Shown one piece after another: positions 1-9,436 of a stretch of DNA of 64,000 nucleotides. The notes under the pieces are model-generated. The model saw only the letters and a program-made list of their open reading frames with translations, made no database searches and was not told where the DNA came from. The stretch is from assembly GCA_030644725.1 (NCBI GenBank), contig CP130629.1:1543572-1607571 (forward strand). Direction: 5' to 3'. Position 1 is the stretch's first letter. Every line of letters starts with the position of its first letter. The translations under genes and the position numbers were made by a program. This stretch comes from Candidatus Electrothrix communis. Its GTDB lineage: Bacteria; Desulfobacterota; Desulfobulbia; Desulfobulbales; Desulfobulbaceae.

Positions 1-1187
1 TGCTGACTCCTGGGACCCATACCCTCCACAACGTCCCGGACCTCCGCGACACCCGGACCATGCTCATGCTTCTCCAGACCTTAGGAGCAACATGGAAACG
101 GTCCGACGGTTCCGTGCAGATCAATACAACCGATCTTACCGGAGCGGAAGCTCCCTACGATCTGGTCAAAACCATGCGAGCTTCGGTTCTGGTCCTCGGT
201 CCGTTGCTCACCCGGACAGGCCGGGCTCGGGTCTCTCTGCCCGGCGGCTGCGCCATCGGTGCCCGGCCCATCAATTTCCATTTACGCGGTTTTGAGCAGC
301 TCGGCGCAGTCACGCATCTTGAAAGCGGCTACGTGGAAGCACGGGTTGAGGAAACCTTGACCGGCAACACGATTTATTTTGATATCCCTTCCGTCACCGG
401 AACAGAAAATGTGCTCATGGCCTCAGTCAAGGCAAGCGGCACAACGCTTATCCGCAATGCGGCCAAAGAACCTGAGGTGGGCAATCTCATTGATATGCTC
501 ACAGCAATGGGAGCAAGGATTGAAGGCCGGGACACGGATTGTCTTACAGTGACCGGCGTTACCACGTTACAGGCCACCGAGGCAACGATTATCCCGGATC
601 GCATTGAGGCAGGCACCTATGCCATAGCGGTCGGAGCCACTGGCGGAGAACTGGAAATCACTGACTGTGACCCCTCTCACCTGCCGGTCCTCATAGAAAA
701 ACTCCGGGCTGTTGGCATGACAATAGAGGCAAAGAAAAGCAGTATCATCGCCTCTTGCCCTATCAATGAACTGGGGCAACGCTGTCCTTTACAGGCTGTT
801 GATATCACCACCATGCCCTACCCCGGATTTCCCACCGATCTCCAGGCCCAATTCATGGCCCTGATGATCCAATGCAGCGGAACTTCTATTATCCATGAAA
901 CAATCTTTGAAAATCGTTTCATGCATGTTGCCGAACTGCAACGTCTAGGGGCAAAAATTAATATTGATGGGGCTACAGCTGTTGTCAACGGGATCGCCCG
1001 CAACAAACTCATTGGGGCACCTATGATGGCCACAGATCTGCGGGCCTCGGCCTCTCTTGTCATTGCAGGCCTGTCTGCATCAGGTACAACTGAAATATCT
1101 AGAATATATCATCTTGAACGAGGATATGAAAATATGGTGGAGAAACTCCGCCAGGTTGGTGCCGAGATAGAGCAAATTGCTGGCTAA
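1..1187 (+). CDS. murA: UDP-N-acetylglucosamine 1-carboxyvinyltransferase, 5' end missing
   Basis: MurA transfers enolpyruvate from PEP to UDP-GlcNAc, the first committed step of peptidoglycan synthesis, in the cytoplasm. The reading frame is already open at the window edge (first full codon at base 3), and the partial start reads [20 protein letters not shown], a typical MurA stretch. About 394 residues are visible; the family has about 420, so some 25 are missing. The catalytic cysteine lies in GGCAIGARP (codon 249-251), preceded by the conserved [13 protein letters not shown]. The end reads [21 protein letters not shown], the usual MurA terminus. A histidine kinase gene converges on it 7 bases downstream, with no visible terminator between. 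Identity is very secure. Confidence 0.96.
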   Translation, partial: LTPGTHTLHNVPDLRDTRTMLMLLQTLGATWKRSDGSVQINTTDLTGAEAPYDLVKTMRASVLVLGPLLTRTGRARVSLPGGCAIGARPINFHLRGFEQLGAVTHLESGYVEARVEETLTGNTIYFDIPSVTGTENVLMASVKASGTTLIRNAAKEPEVGNLIDMLTAMGARIEGRDTDCLTVTGVTTLQATEATIIPDRIEAGTYAIAVGATGGELEITDCDPSHLPVLIEKLRAVGMTIEAKKSSIIASCPINELGQRCPLQAVDITTMPYPGFPTDLQAQFMALMIQCSGTSIIHETIFENRFMHVAELQRLGAKINIDGATAVVNGIARNKLIGAPMMATDLRASASLVIAGLSASGTTEISRIYHLERGYENMVEKLRQVGAEIEQIAG

Positions 1188-1194
1188 TTGCCCA

Positions 1195-3012
1195 TCAACC
1201 TATTTCTTCTTCATCCTCAGTTAAAGCCGGGAGAGGTAGCCGTATTTCGACAATACAGCCCTCTTCTGGTTCCAAAAGCGTCACTGTACCGCCGTGCTGT
1301 TCAATAAACTGTTGGACAATGGCCAAACCAAGCCCGGCACTGTTCTCCCGACCGGAAACAAAAGGGGTGAACACCTTATCACGGATCCTATCAGTTATCC
1401 CCGTCCCCTTATCAATGACCGCAATACAGAGATCAACCTGTTCTTTCTGCTCTTCTTCAACCCGGACAATAATGGGCTCTGCACCATCTTTTGAGGCAAA
1501 ACAGCTGTTTTCCAGGAGATGCGCTAAAACAATCTGCACCTGCTGCCTGTCTCCCCAGCAGTCGAGATTAGATGGAATATCAGCTACTATGGTACATCCA
1601 GGATAACGGGATTTCTTTCCCTGTATTTGCCGAACAGCATCGGCAACCACCCGTTTCAGATTAAACCACTCCGGTACCAGCTCTTTGGGATGTGCAAATT
1701 GAAGAAAATCATTAATCGTCTTCTCCATCCTATCTGATTCCCGCAGGATAATATCTGTCAGATGCCGGTTGGTGCTGATGATCGGATCGTCAGACTCTTT
1801 CTGCCGCTCTCTGGTATGGACACTTAAAATCTGAGCAGATCCAGAAATAGCTGCCAAGGGATTACGAAAATCATGGGCAATACCACTGCTCAATTCACCG
1901 ATGGTGGCCATTTTTTCACTGTCTCTGACCTGTTGCTCCATCTTTTCCAATACGCTGATATCCTGAATGGTGATCACCTTACAGCGTGCATCATCCCGGT
2001 CACCTTGTACTTCAGGGTCAGGAGGAAGATGCAACTGCGCCAAGGTAAACCTGACCCGGGTAGAACCACCGTCCTGTCGTGCAAGATTAACCGTCTGCTT
2101 GCTTTCGTCATGTTCCGTGAGAATAATTGCCGGAAAAAAAACATCAAAAGGAAGGCCGATTATCTTTTCAGCAGAAAATCCTGTTATCTTTTCAAAGGCC
2201 ATATTGCATGAAGTGACTAAATTTCTGCCGTCAACAGTGATGATACCGGTATTAATATCATCAAAAACCTGTTTATAGAGAATATTAAGGCGATCAAATT
2301 GCACAGAGGTTCTGGAAAGCGCTTCTTCAGTCTTGCGCAGCCTTGCAGCGACAACACTGCCCGATACCCCGATAGCAAAAAAAAGAACCACGTAAACCGC
2401 AAATTTATTTACAACATCAAGAAAATAATCCGGTGGAATATAATTGGTATGAGAATAAAAGGGAGGAATATATTCCAAATACTCGCAGAGAAGAATCGCC
2501 CCGTATAAAACAGAAGAAGCTGTGGCCGCCAAAAGTCCGCCGATCCGATTCAGATTCAATCCTCCGATAAGGACAGGAAAGATAAAAATCGGCCTGAAGA
2601 TAGACTGACTGCACCCAGTGCCCAGCACCAATAAAGCAGAAAATACCGTATCTGAAAGAACCTGAATAAGCCCGAAACGGGGCAGATGACTGGTTCTTGT
2701 CTGCAAAAGTCCAGCAGATCCGATGGAAAAGATAAACACCACAGAAAGAAAAGCCATGGTCACAGCATTGGGAGGCAGAATAACATTACGCCCCAAACTC
2801 TGCAGGACCACCGTCACCGCGATCAGCAGAGTAAAAAGTATCACCCTTGTCATAATCATCCAGACCAGGTGGCGACGCAGCTGTTCTTTTGAGTCCCGTA
2901 TGGGTTTCAACTCGTTGATAAGTTTATTTATAGACATAATATATTCTTCATATTCTTCTTCAGACCGGTGGCTAAAAAAGTACGGCCAGGAGGCCTTTCT
3001 TTCTCGTTTCAA
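1195..3012 (-). CDS. PilS/NtrB-like membrane sensor histidine kinase
   Basis: Partner kinase of the response regulator just upstream. About 605 residues: a hydrophobic N-terminal half with around six membrane segments (residues about 45-215), a PAS domain (about 240-345), a HisKA domain with the phosphorylated His in SGIAHDFRNPL (about residue 380), and an HATPase domain with N box (HLLENSCFAS), DKGTGI and GLGLAIV. The membrane-PAS-HisKA layout matches PilS, which controls type IV pilus genes, but other NtrB-type kinases look alike. The listed start is a TTG overlapping the regulator's stop by 4 bases (TTGA), consistent with translational coupling. An ATG at 2937 (MSINKLINEL) is an alternative start. 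Signal and target genes are unknown. Confidence 0.85.
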   Translation of the reverse strand: MKRERKASWPYFFSHRSEEEYEEYIMSINKLINELKPIRDSKEQLRRHLVWMIMTRVILFTLLIAVTVVLQSLGRNVILPPNAVTMAFLSVVFIFSIGSAGLLQTRTSHLPRFGLIQVLSDTVFSALLVLGTGCSQSIFRPIFIFPVLIGGLNLNRIGGLLAATASSVLYGAILLCEYLEYIPPFYSHTNYIPPDYFLDVVNKFAVYVVLFFAIGVSGSVVAARLRKTEEALSRTSVQFDRLNILYKQVFDDINTGIITVDGRNLVTSCNMAFEKITGFSAEKIIGLPFDVFFPAIILTEHDESKQTVNLARQDGGSTRVRFTLAQLHLPPDPEVQGDRDDARCKVITIQDISVLEKMEQQVRDSEKMATIGELSSGIAHDFRNPLAAISGSAQILSVHTRERQKESDDPIISTNRHLTDIILRESDRMEKTINDFLQFAHPKELVPEWFNLKRVVADAVRQIQGKKSRYPGCTIVADIPSNLDCWGDRQQVQIVLAHLLENSCFASKDGAEPIIVRVEEEQKEQVDLCIAVIDKGTGITDRIRDKVFTPFVSGRENSAGLGLAIVQQFIEQHGGTVTLLEPEEGCIVEIRLPLPALTEDEEEIG

Positions 3013-4370
3013 TCAATCTCGTATTTTTTCGTTTTATAACGCAGAGATCTAAAACTGACCTTCAGCAGTTCAGCAGCCCGCATTTTTGAGCCTTCTGCTG
3101 CGTCAAGCGCATGCCTGATCATTCTGGTTTCCAAGTCGATCAAGATATCCTCCATCCCCCGGTCAAACAGTTCCCGCTCATCTTGGGCCCCGACAAATAA
3201 AGGTTCTTTCTGTGAACCTACTTTCTCCTTCCGGGAAAGTATAAGGCTTTCTGGAAGAATAATATTAGAGGCTTCAAGGGCCACCCCGCGCTCAATGATG
3301 TTTTCAAGTTCCCGCACATTGCCTGGGAAGTTGTAGTCCATCAGAACTTCCAGACCGTATGAAGAAATGGTTTGTATTTCTTTGCCGAACAGTTCGGAAT
3401 ATTTTTTCAGGAAATAATCTACCAGCAAAGGAACATCCCCTTTGCGCTCTCTGAGCGGTGGTACCCGAATCGGTACAACAGCCAGACGGTAGAAGAGATC
3501 CTCTCGGAAGCGTTTCTCCATGATCTCGTCTTCCAGATTCCGATTGGTTGCAGAAATGATGCGGACATTAACCTGCTTTGTCTTTGTCGACCCCACCGGC
3601 ATGAACTCACGCTCCTGAAGCACCCGTAAGAGCTTGGTCTGGATTATCGGCGTAAGCTCGCCGATTTCATCAAGAAAGGCCGTGCCTGAATCAGCCTGCT
3701 GAAAAAGCCCAGGTTTATCAGCCACAGCGCCTGTAAAGGAGCCTTTGACATGGCCGAAGAGTTCGCTTTCAAGGAGACTTTCCGGTATTGCACTGCATGT
3801 GATCGGAACAAAAGAATTTCCAACAACCTTGGAATGCTCATGAATGGCCTTGGCAACCAGTTCCTTCCCGGTTCCGGATTCACCATAGATAAGCACACTA
3901 GCTGGGGTAGGAGCTACTCGTCGGATTAGATCAAAAATTCGCAACATTTCCGGGCTAGAACCGATGATTCCTGCAAAGCTTTCCCCTGCCTCATTCTTCT
4001 CCGCTGATGCCTTGCGTTGAACCGCCGTTCTGATAACATTCTTCAGCTCATCAACATGAAACGGCTTGGTAATATAATCAAAGGCACCCTGCCTCATTGC
4101 CTGCACAGCATCATCGGGCGAGGCATACGCAGTGATCATAATCACCGGCAAATCGGGAAAATGCTGTTTTAACTCTGCCAGCAGTTCAAGGCCGTTCATG
4201 CCGGGCATACGAATGTCCGTAATAACAACATCAAACGGATCTTTCACAGCAACGTCCAACGCCGTGGCAGCATTCGCCGCGACAGAAACTTCGTAGCCCT
4301 CATTCTCAAACAAAATTTTGAGAAAATCACGCATACTTAACTCGTCATCTACAATAAGAATACGGGGCAT
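3009..4370 (-). CDS. PilR/NtrC-like sigma-54-dependent response regulator
   Basis: Transcription activator working with RpoN. 453 residues: receiver domain (1-120) with phospho-acceptor Asp in VVITDIRMPGM; AAA+ sigma-54 activation domain with Walker A GESGTGKE, a GSFTGA loop (the usual GAFTGA with A to S) and Walker B AFLDEIGEL; NVRELEN motif; and a Fis-type helix-turn-helix at the C terminus (RAAELLKVSFRSLRYKTKKY). First gene of a two-gene unit with the kinase. The GSFTGA variant is known in active members, so it should still contact sigma-54. The PilR assignment rests on the kinase layout; no pilus genes lie in the window. Confidence 0.88.
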   Translation of the reverse strand: MPRILIVDDELSMRDFLKILFENEGYEVSVAANAATALDVAVKDPFDVVITDIRMPGMNGLELLAELKQHFPDLPVIMITAYASPDDAVQAMRQGAFDYITKPFHVDELKNVIRTAVQRKASAEKNEAGESFAGIIGSSPEMLRIFDLIRRVAPTPASVLIYGESGTGKELVAKAIHEHSKVVGNSFVPITCSAIPESLLESELFGHVKGSFTGAVADKPGLFQQADSGTAFLDEIGELTPIIQTKLLRVLQEREFMPVGSTKTKQVNVRIISATNRNLEDEIMEKRFREDLFYRLAVVPIRVPPLRERKGDVPLLVDYFLKKYSELFGKEIQTISSYGLEVLMDYNFPGNVRELENIIERGVALEASNIILPESLILSRKEKVGSQKEPLFVGAQDERELFDRGMEDILIDLETRMIRHALDAAEGSKMRAAELLKVSFRSLRYKTKKYEID

Positions 4371-4504
4371 GGGTATGTCGTTCCTTAGGTTAACTTCGCT
4401 CTACTTCATTACTCATCTTCTTCAGACTTCTTTTAAAAGGAGGGGTTTCTTTTCCCAGAGACGACCACAACCTTTTCTGAATATCTTTCCAGAATATAAC
4501 ACCT

Positions 4505-4767
4505 ACCCTTCCCCTTTGGGGGAGGGCAATAAAAATTGAAAGTTGGGCTGGATGACCCCAAGGAGTCACCCGGTACTTTCATATAACTCCCATTCCACCC
4601 CTCTGGGGTGGGATAACAAAAATTGAAAGTTGGGTTGGATGATCCCAAGAAATCACCCAGTACTTTCATATAATTCCCATTCCACCCCTCTGGGGTGGGA
4701 TAACAAAAATTGAAAGCTGGGTTGGATGATCCCAAGGAGTCACCCGGTACTTTCATATATACGACCA
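4505..4767. repeat. Three tandem copies of an 87-bp repeat
   Basis: Three head-to-tail units at a strict 87-base period (the marker AATTGAAAG falls at 4534, 4621 and 4708). Each unit holds a G/C palindrome (CCACCCCTCTGGGGTGG in copies 2 and 3) followed by a conserved stretch ending near GGTACTTTCATATA. Copy 1 is the most diverged. Since 87 is 29 codons, the minus strand stays open through all copies and would encode a 29-residue repeat, but no start signal or known family supports a protein. A diverged partial unit lies at 17544-17591, so this is a dispersed family. The rest of the 4371-4972 gap shows nothing else clear. Confidence 0.9.
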
Positions 4768-4972
4768 TACGAGTCCAGCGCGGTCTTGCTGCTTTTATTT
4801 ACTGTAATCTATCAATCAATTGCCCATTACGTCAATCACTATCTCAAATCGCTACCACTGCAAGACACAGGTAAAAAAAACGATTGCAACGAGAAAACAG
4901 AAAAAGGCTTAACATCAATTTATGAATAGGGTATGTTACGCTCCACGATTAACCCTACAAAAAAAGTGGAAC

Positions 4973-5748
4973 ATGAGTAATCCTGACTCTCTATCGCAAC
5001 AATCTCTCATAGAACATCTTGGCGAACTGCGCTCTTGCCTCATTATCTCCTTATCCGCAGCAGCAGCCGGTTTTGCTGTTGCCTATTCCTTTATCCGGCC
5101 TCTTGCTGATTGGTTCTTTCAACCGCTTATCCGAGTGCTTCCCGCAGATAAGAGCCTGATCTTTATCTCGTACCAGGAGGGGTTTTTTTTTACCTGAAAC
5201 TCGCCCTCGTCGCAGGCATCCTGCTTGCTAGTCCAGTTATTTTTCATCAAATCTGGCGTTTTATCGCACCCGGCCTTTATCAACATGAAAAGAAGATGTT
5301 GCTGCCTTTCAGCCTCACCTCCACCTTTTGTTTCCTTGGCGGAGCTGCCTTTGGCTATTTTATCGTCTTTCCGCCTGCATTTCGTTTTCTCATCAGTTAT
5401 TCCAGCGAATTCCTTGACCCCATGCCTGCGGTCAGCGAATATTTTTCTCTTGCCCTTCGCTTGCTCCTAGCCTTTGGGGCTATTTTTGAACTCCCGGTCT
5501 TCATGGTTTTTCTGGCTAAACTCGGCATAGTCAATGCACCATTTTTAGCAGAAAATCGTAAATACGCCTTTCTCATTGCTTTTATTATTGCAGCAATTGT
5601 CACTCCAACTCCGGATGTGGTGAATCAGCTGCTTATGGCTGGCCCGCTGGTCGTACTGTATGAAATCAGCATTGTCGCGGTGCGTTTCTTTGCCCGAAAG
5701 CCCTTAATGAAAATTGGAGCAGAAGACACTGAGGGGACCGAAGAGTAA
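4973..5748 (+). pseudogene. tatC: tatC, Sec-independent translocase subunit, frameshifted at a T9 run
   Basis: TatC is the multi-spanning receptor of the twin-arginine translocase. The first part (4973-5197) reads MSNPDSLSQQSLIEHLGELR and runs to YQEGFFFT then a stop. The rest of TatC continues in another frame from 5191 (YLKLALVAGILLASPVIFHQ) to the normal end at 5748. The break lies at nine consecutive T (5183-5191); ten T would restore one frame of about 258 residues, the family's usual size. The remainder is undamaged, so a sequencing error, a recent mutation or transcriptional slippage are all possible. No tatA or tatB is next to it. The start at 4973 fits family N termini better than the upstream ATG at 4922. 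Confidence 0.85.
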
Positions 5749-5831
5749 AAAAAACCAGAGGGGATTCAGCAGGCAAGGCGGAGGAGGGGGGGGGGACCCG
5801 CATCGGCCTGCCCGGCAGAAGCAATCTCGAA

Positions 5832-7598
5832 TTAGCTACGACACTCCCTGAATATCTGACGGCACTCTCTGAATATCTTATTCTTACAGGTAGGACATTT
5901 ATTTTTATCTAACTTTTTATAAATTTCCGAAATAGCGCAACTTTTGCTATCAAAGAAATGATCCGGACCTAAATTTCTGATAAAACCAGAACTGACCGCA
6001 AACTCATACACAGCCGCCTTCATATTGACAAAATACAGACCGCCTCCCATTTTCTTTAACCGATTATTCTCCGCAATTAAAGCCTCAGCACCCGCCAGAT
6101 CAATCAGATTAATACCGGTAGCAAGAAGCAGAATATTGTATATCCCTTCCTTTTCCGATACCTCTGCAATACGGTTCTGAATATGATTGATTGAACCAAA
6201 ATAGATGGCTCGGTCGATCCTGAGGATTTTCAGCTGGGAGCATTCCGCCAGCGGCTTCTGCTCCATATCAACAAACTTTCTTATGCCGTCATGCTCGACA
6301 TTGTCAACGGAAATTGAATGAATCTCTGGGCTTGAGGTTCTGGCGAGAAAAAGAATCAGAGAAAGCAGCACGCCCATATAGATGGCAAACTCCAACTCGA
6401 GAAATAGGGTGGCGAAAAAGGTGGTCAGGAGAACAGCGGATTCTGACTTACTGAATGTCAGTACCTTCTTAACATGATGAAAATCAATCAGGTTATAGGC
6501 AACCAGCAGAATAACCCCGCCCATAGCGGCAATGGGAAGGTAGGCCGTCAATGGAGCGATGAGCAAAATAATACACATCAGCATCATTGCGGCAAATATC
6601 GCAGAAAGCGGGGTTTTAGCGCCAGCCTCAAAATTAATCCCAGAACGAGTAAAGGAGCCAGACCCGGCATAACTGGATAAAAAGCTGCCGCAGATATTCG
6701 ATAATCCTTGGCCGATGAACTCCTGGTTCGAATCGATACGCTGATCAGACTTGGTAGCAACGGCTCGACTGATGGACACGGCTTCGATCAGACCCAGCAG
6801 GGCAACGGCAAAGGCCTCAGGGGCCAACATTTTGATAGTAGCAGGAGAGAAATCAGGTGATGATAACGGAGGGAGATGAGCAGGTATCTCGCCAACCAAT
6901 TTGATAGTACCTGGATCAGCTAAATGAAGTTTATTGAAAACAATGGCAATCAAACTCCCCACAACCATACCGATAAGAAGATTCGGTGCCTTGGGAAAAA
7001 ATTTCTTTGAAAAAAATGAAACAGCGAGGGTAGCTCCTCCAATCAGTAGAAGAAGCATATTAAAATCACTTATTCCACGAAAAAGAGCAACCCAAGTCTC
7101 AAGAAAGGATTCTCCTTTTGCGATAGGAATACCGGTGATATGTTTGACCTGGCTCGTGGCAATCAAAATGGCGGCTCCGGCGGTAAACCCGATCACCACG
7201 GTATGGGAAACAAAATTAACCAAACTGCCCAGCCGGGCAAGCCCAAAGGCAAGCTGATAGACCCCGGCAAGAAAGGTAAGCGTCAGAGCGAGGTTAATAA
7301 ATTCCGGGCTCCCTGCTTCGGCATAACGACTCACTGAGGAGAACACCACAATGGAAATAGCAGTGGTGGGCCCTGAGATAAGATGCAACGAAGAACCAAA
7401 TAATGCGGCAATAATTGGTGTGATCATCGCTGTATACAAACCATATTCCGGCGGTAAACCGGCAATGGTCGCAAATGCGACGCCTTGGGGCAAGACAATG
7501 ACCGCACCGGTCAGGCCGGCCACAAAATCATCTTTGATACTCTCCTTGGTTATCAGCTTAAACCATCGGAGAAAAGGGAACAACGACTCTGCCTTCAT
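5832..7598 (-). CDS. SulP-family anion permease with STAS domain
   Basis: Inner-membrane transporter of the SulP/SLC26 family, which moves sulfate, bicarbonate or related anions; the substrate cannot be read from sequence. 588 residues: transmembrane core (about 15-410) with the family signature GLPPEYGLYTAMI near residue 50, then a cytoplasmic STAS domain (about 430-560). The ATG has a strong RBS (minus-strand AGGAGG, 5 bases upstream). The extreme C terminus is unusual: a CPTC pair followed by IFREC twice, encoded by a 21-base direct repeat at 5841-5878. It stands alone, convergent with tatC. A sulfate role is attractive beside sulfur-respiration genes but is inference. Confidence 0.9.
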   Translation of the reverse strand: MKAESLFPFLRWFKLITKESIKDDFVAGLTGAVIVLPQGVAFATIAGLPPEYGLYTAMITPIIAALFGSSLHLISGPTTAISIVVFSSVSRYAEAGSPEFINLALTLTFLAGVYQLAFGLARLGSLVNFVSHTVVIGFTAGAAILIATSQVKHITGIPIAKGESFLETWVALFRGISDFNMLLLLIGGATLAVSFFSKKFFPKAPNLLIGMVVGSLIAIVFNKLHLADPGTIKLVGEIPAHLPPLSSPDFSPATIKMLAPEAFAVALLGLIEAVSISRAVATKSDQRIDSNQEFIGQGLSNICGSFLSSYAGSGSFTRSGINFEAGAKTPLSAIFAAMMLMCIILLIAPLTAYLPIAAMGGVILLVAYNLIDFHHVKKVLTFSKSESAVLLTTFFATLFLELEFAIYMGVLLSLILFLARTSSPEIHSISVDNVEHDGIRKFVDMEQKPLAECSQLKILRIDRAIYFGSINHIQNRIAEVSEKEGIYNILLLATGINLIDLAGAEALIAENNRLKKMGGGLYFVNMKAAVYEFAVSSGFIRNLGPDHFFDSKSCAISEIYKKLDKNKCPTCKNKIFRECRQIFRECRS

Positions 7599-8043
7599 TC
7601 TACCTCCTCTTTCATTACATTGAGATACATCATATAAATAAATTTATTATTCGAACAAAGATAAGCCGGGCCGAATGCAGAACATACGCTGCCGATAGAC
7701 GGGTAAACTTCGGCTGGCTCCTCTCTATTGCGGTATATTCCCTTTGTCAAGAAGAAATCCAATATTCCATCAATCGGGATGCATTTTTTTATCGTTGGCA
7801 CCGGCTCTTTCGAACCATGCAATGATAAAAAACGACCTGCAACTTGACAAGTTGATACCTGGATAAATTAACACGGGATAGGTTTACAGTATTCCTCGAA
7901 TAGAGTATGTTAGATAGTGCGAACTCCAGTACGAATACTCCCAGCGCGAACATCCCATAAACACCCCCTGAATCATTCAATATAGCAGATGAGATAGACC
8001 TGACGTTCTTTCTGGTAAATCTCTCTGGTAAAAGGAGGAACCA
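7599..8043. other. Intergenic region between SulP permease and aldolase
   Basis: 445 bases between divergent genes. It holds the permease RBS at its left edge, a candidate promoter for the aldolase (7883-7911) and an AAAGGAGG ribosome site (8031-8038). Minus-strand open frames across it have no RBS, no family resemblance and no downstream partner, so none is called as a gene. Confidence 0.5.
7883..7911 (+). promoter_or_regulatory. Candidate sigma-70 promoter for the aldolase
   Basis: TTTACA at 7883-7888 and TATGTT at 7906-7911 are separated by 17 bases, giving a 5/6 match to the -35 consensus and a partial -10. It lies about 130 bases before the aldolase ATG on the correct strand. It was picked by eye. 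Confidence 0.35.
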
Positions 8044-9324
8044 ATGTCCTACACAGCAGATTTTGAAAAGGCTCTTGAAATAGGCCGTCCACCCAACATT
8101 AAGGCCCTGTTTCCTAACTCCAAGGCACTGCTGGTCAGCGGCAAAGTGATTGACCGTGCCCTGCTGGCAAAAGGCAAGGCTATGACCATGGCCGCTAACG
8201 GCCGTAACCATCTGGTCATACGCGGCGCGTTAATGGCTGCTCAGCGTGCCCAGGCTGCTCTGATTATCGAAATCGCTCGTTCCGAGGGCGGCGCTTCATC
8301 CTATTGTCCGACGAACTACTGGAATATGGCCCGCCAGGTCGATGCCCTCTGTAACGAGCTGGCCATTACCGTGCCGGTAGCAATCCATGCGGATCATTAC
8401 GGGATCAAATCAGCTGATGATCTGCCCTTTGCCCGCACCGAGATCCCCTCGCTTTTTGATGCCGGGATCACCTCCATAGCCATTGATGCCTCGCACATGT
8501 TGGATGATGACAACCTGCTGGCGAGCATTGACCTGAACAATTTTATTCCCTCTTGGGCTGGCTATGAAACCGAGGTCGGAGAGATCAAAGGAACCCAAGG
8601 GCTGTCTTCGGCAGACGAGGCCCTGTTCTTGGTCAAAGGACTCAATGCCCATGATATTTTTCCTGATTGGATCGCGTTGAACAACGGGACCACCCACGGC
8701 ATCGAAGCCTCCGGCCAAGGAATCCAAGTCGAGCTCACTGCGGAAATCCATGAGGCCTTAAAAGACTACGGTGTATCCGGTGCCCAGCACGGGACTTCGG
8801 GCAATAGCTCGGACCGGTTGCGGGCTATTACGGCAGAGACGAGAACCACCAAGGCCAATGTCGCCACAGCTCTTCAGATGATTTCCTGGGGTGTTGAAGT
8901 GAATGACTACGGCAACGCTATCCTTGATGGAGACGGTGAGTTTGTCAAGGTAGTCGGTCAAGGACTCAGCGAAGAGCTGTGGCAGGAGATGAAGGACTAC
9001 GCCAAGTCTCAAAGCTGGGCCAAGGGCAATTATAAACAACTGAATGCGGTCTTTGAAAATAAGATCATGGGCCAGCCTAAGGAAATTCGCGAGCGCATGG
9101 CCCGGCGGGTTGACAACTTTGTCTACACCATGCTCACCGAGGTCTTCAACGCAGGCGGGACAGCCCGCTATGCCGTAGAGGCCATCTTAGAAGCTGGCTC
9201 CTACGATCTCGGTCCAAAAACCGGACGGCTTGAGTCTCCTGAAAATTGGACAGAAGAAAAAATTCGTGCCCGTGCTGCTGAGCTGGATACCGACAAAGGG
9301 CCAGAAGGCGATTTTGATGATTGA
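8044..9324 (+). CDS. Class II (metal-dependent) fructose-bisphosphate aldolase family protein
   Basis: Catalyses reversible aldol cleavage of fructose 1,6-bisphosphate in glycolysis or gluconeogenesis. 426 residues, longer than the E. coli enzyme (about 358), as in the long divergent subgroup. Metal-site motifs are visible: HADHYG (about residue 118), YETEVGEIKG (about 178-187), TTHGIEASG and GAQHGTSG, supplying the usual His and Glu ligands. The ATG has an excellent RBS (AAAGGAGG, 5 bases upstream) and its own promoter candidate, suggesting high expression. It stands alone, followed by a dispersed palindromic repeat. Fructose bisphosphate is the best substrate guess; tagatose bisphosphate is possible. 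Confidence 0.85.
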   Translation: MSYTADFEKALEIGRPPNIKALFPNSKALLVSGKVIDRALLAKGKAMTMAANGRNHLVIRGALMAAQRAQAALIIEIARSEGGASSYCPTNYWNMARQVDALCNELAITVPVAIHADHYGIKSADDLPFARTEIPSLFDAGITSIAIDASHMLDDDNLLASIDLNNFIPSWAGYETEVGEIKGTQGLSSADEALFLVKGLNAHDIFPDWIALNNGTTHGIEASGQGIQVELTAEIHEALKDYGVSGAQHGTSGNSSDRLRAITAETRTTKANVATALQMISWGVEVNDYGNAILDGDGEFVKVVGQGLSEELWQEMKDYAKSQSWAKGNYKQLNAVFENKIMGQPKEIRERMARRVDNFVYTMLTEVFNAGGTARYAVEAILEAGSYDLGPKTGRLESPENWTEEKIRARAAELDTDKGPEGDFDD

Positions 9325-9335
9325 TGCGGTATCCC

Positions 9336-9407
9336 GTAGGGGCAAAGCCCCATGCCAGCCCTTCTTCTGATACAATTTCAAGGGTACCCACAGGGGGGTA
9401 CCCCTAC
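9336..9407. repeat. GTAGGGGC-type dispersed inverted repeat
   Basis: Starts GTAGGGGCAAAGCCCC and ends GGGGGGTACCCCTAC, so its outer ends are inverted copies of GTAGGGG; inner GGGTACCC palindromes add further hairpins. Related elements lie at 27277, 46280 and 49238. It fills most of the gap between aldolase and epimerase and could end transcription or block mRNA decay, though it has no T-run. Confidence 0.7.
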
Positions 9408-9436
9408 CCGTCTCGAACAATTTTACAAAAAACAAT

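Noticed and set aside
4505-4767. Possible CRISPR array
   Set aside because: Units are contiguous, with no unique spacers, and there are no cas genes in the window.
4433-4768. Minus-strand open frame of 111 codons with a 29-residue repeat
   Set aside because: It exists because the 87-bp repeat is a multiple of three; no RBS, no family, biased towards the repeat only.
7595-7822. 75-codon minus-strand frame after the SulP gene start
   Set aside because: Overlaps the permease RBS region, has no start signal and no recognisable features.
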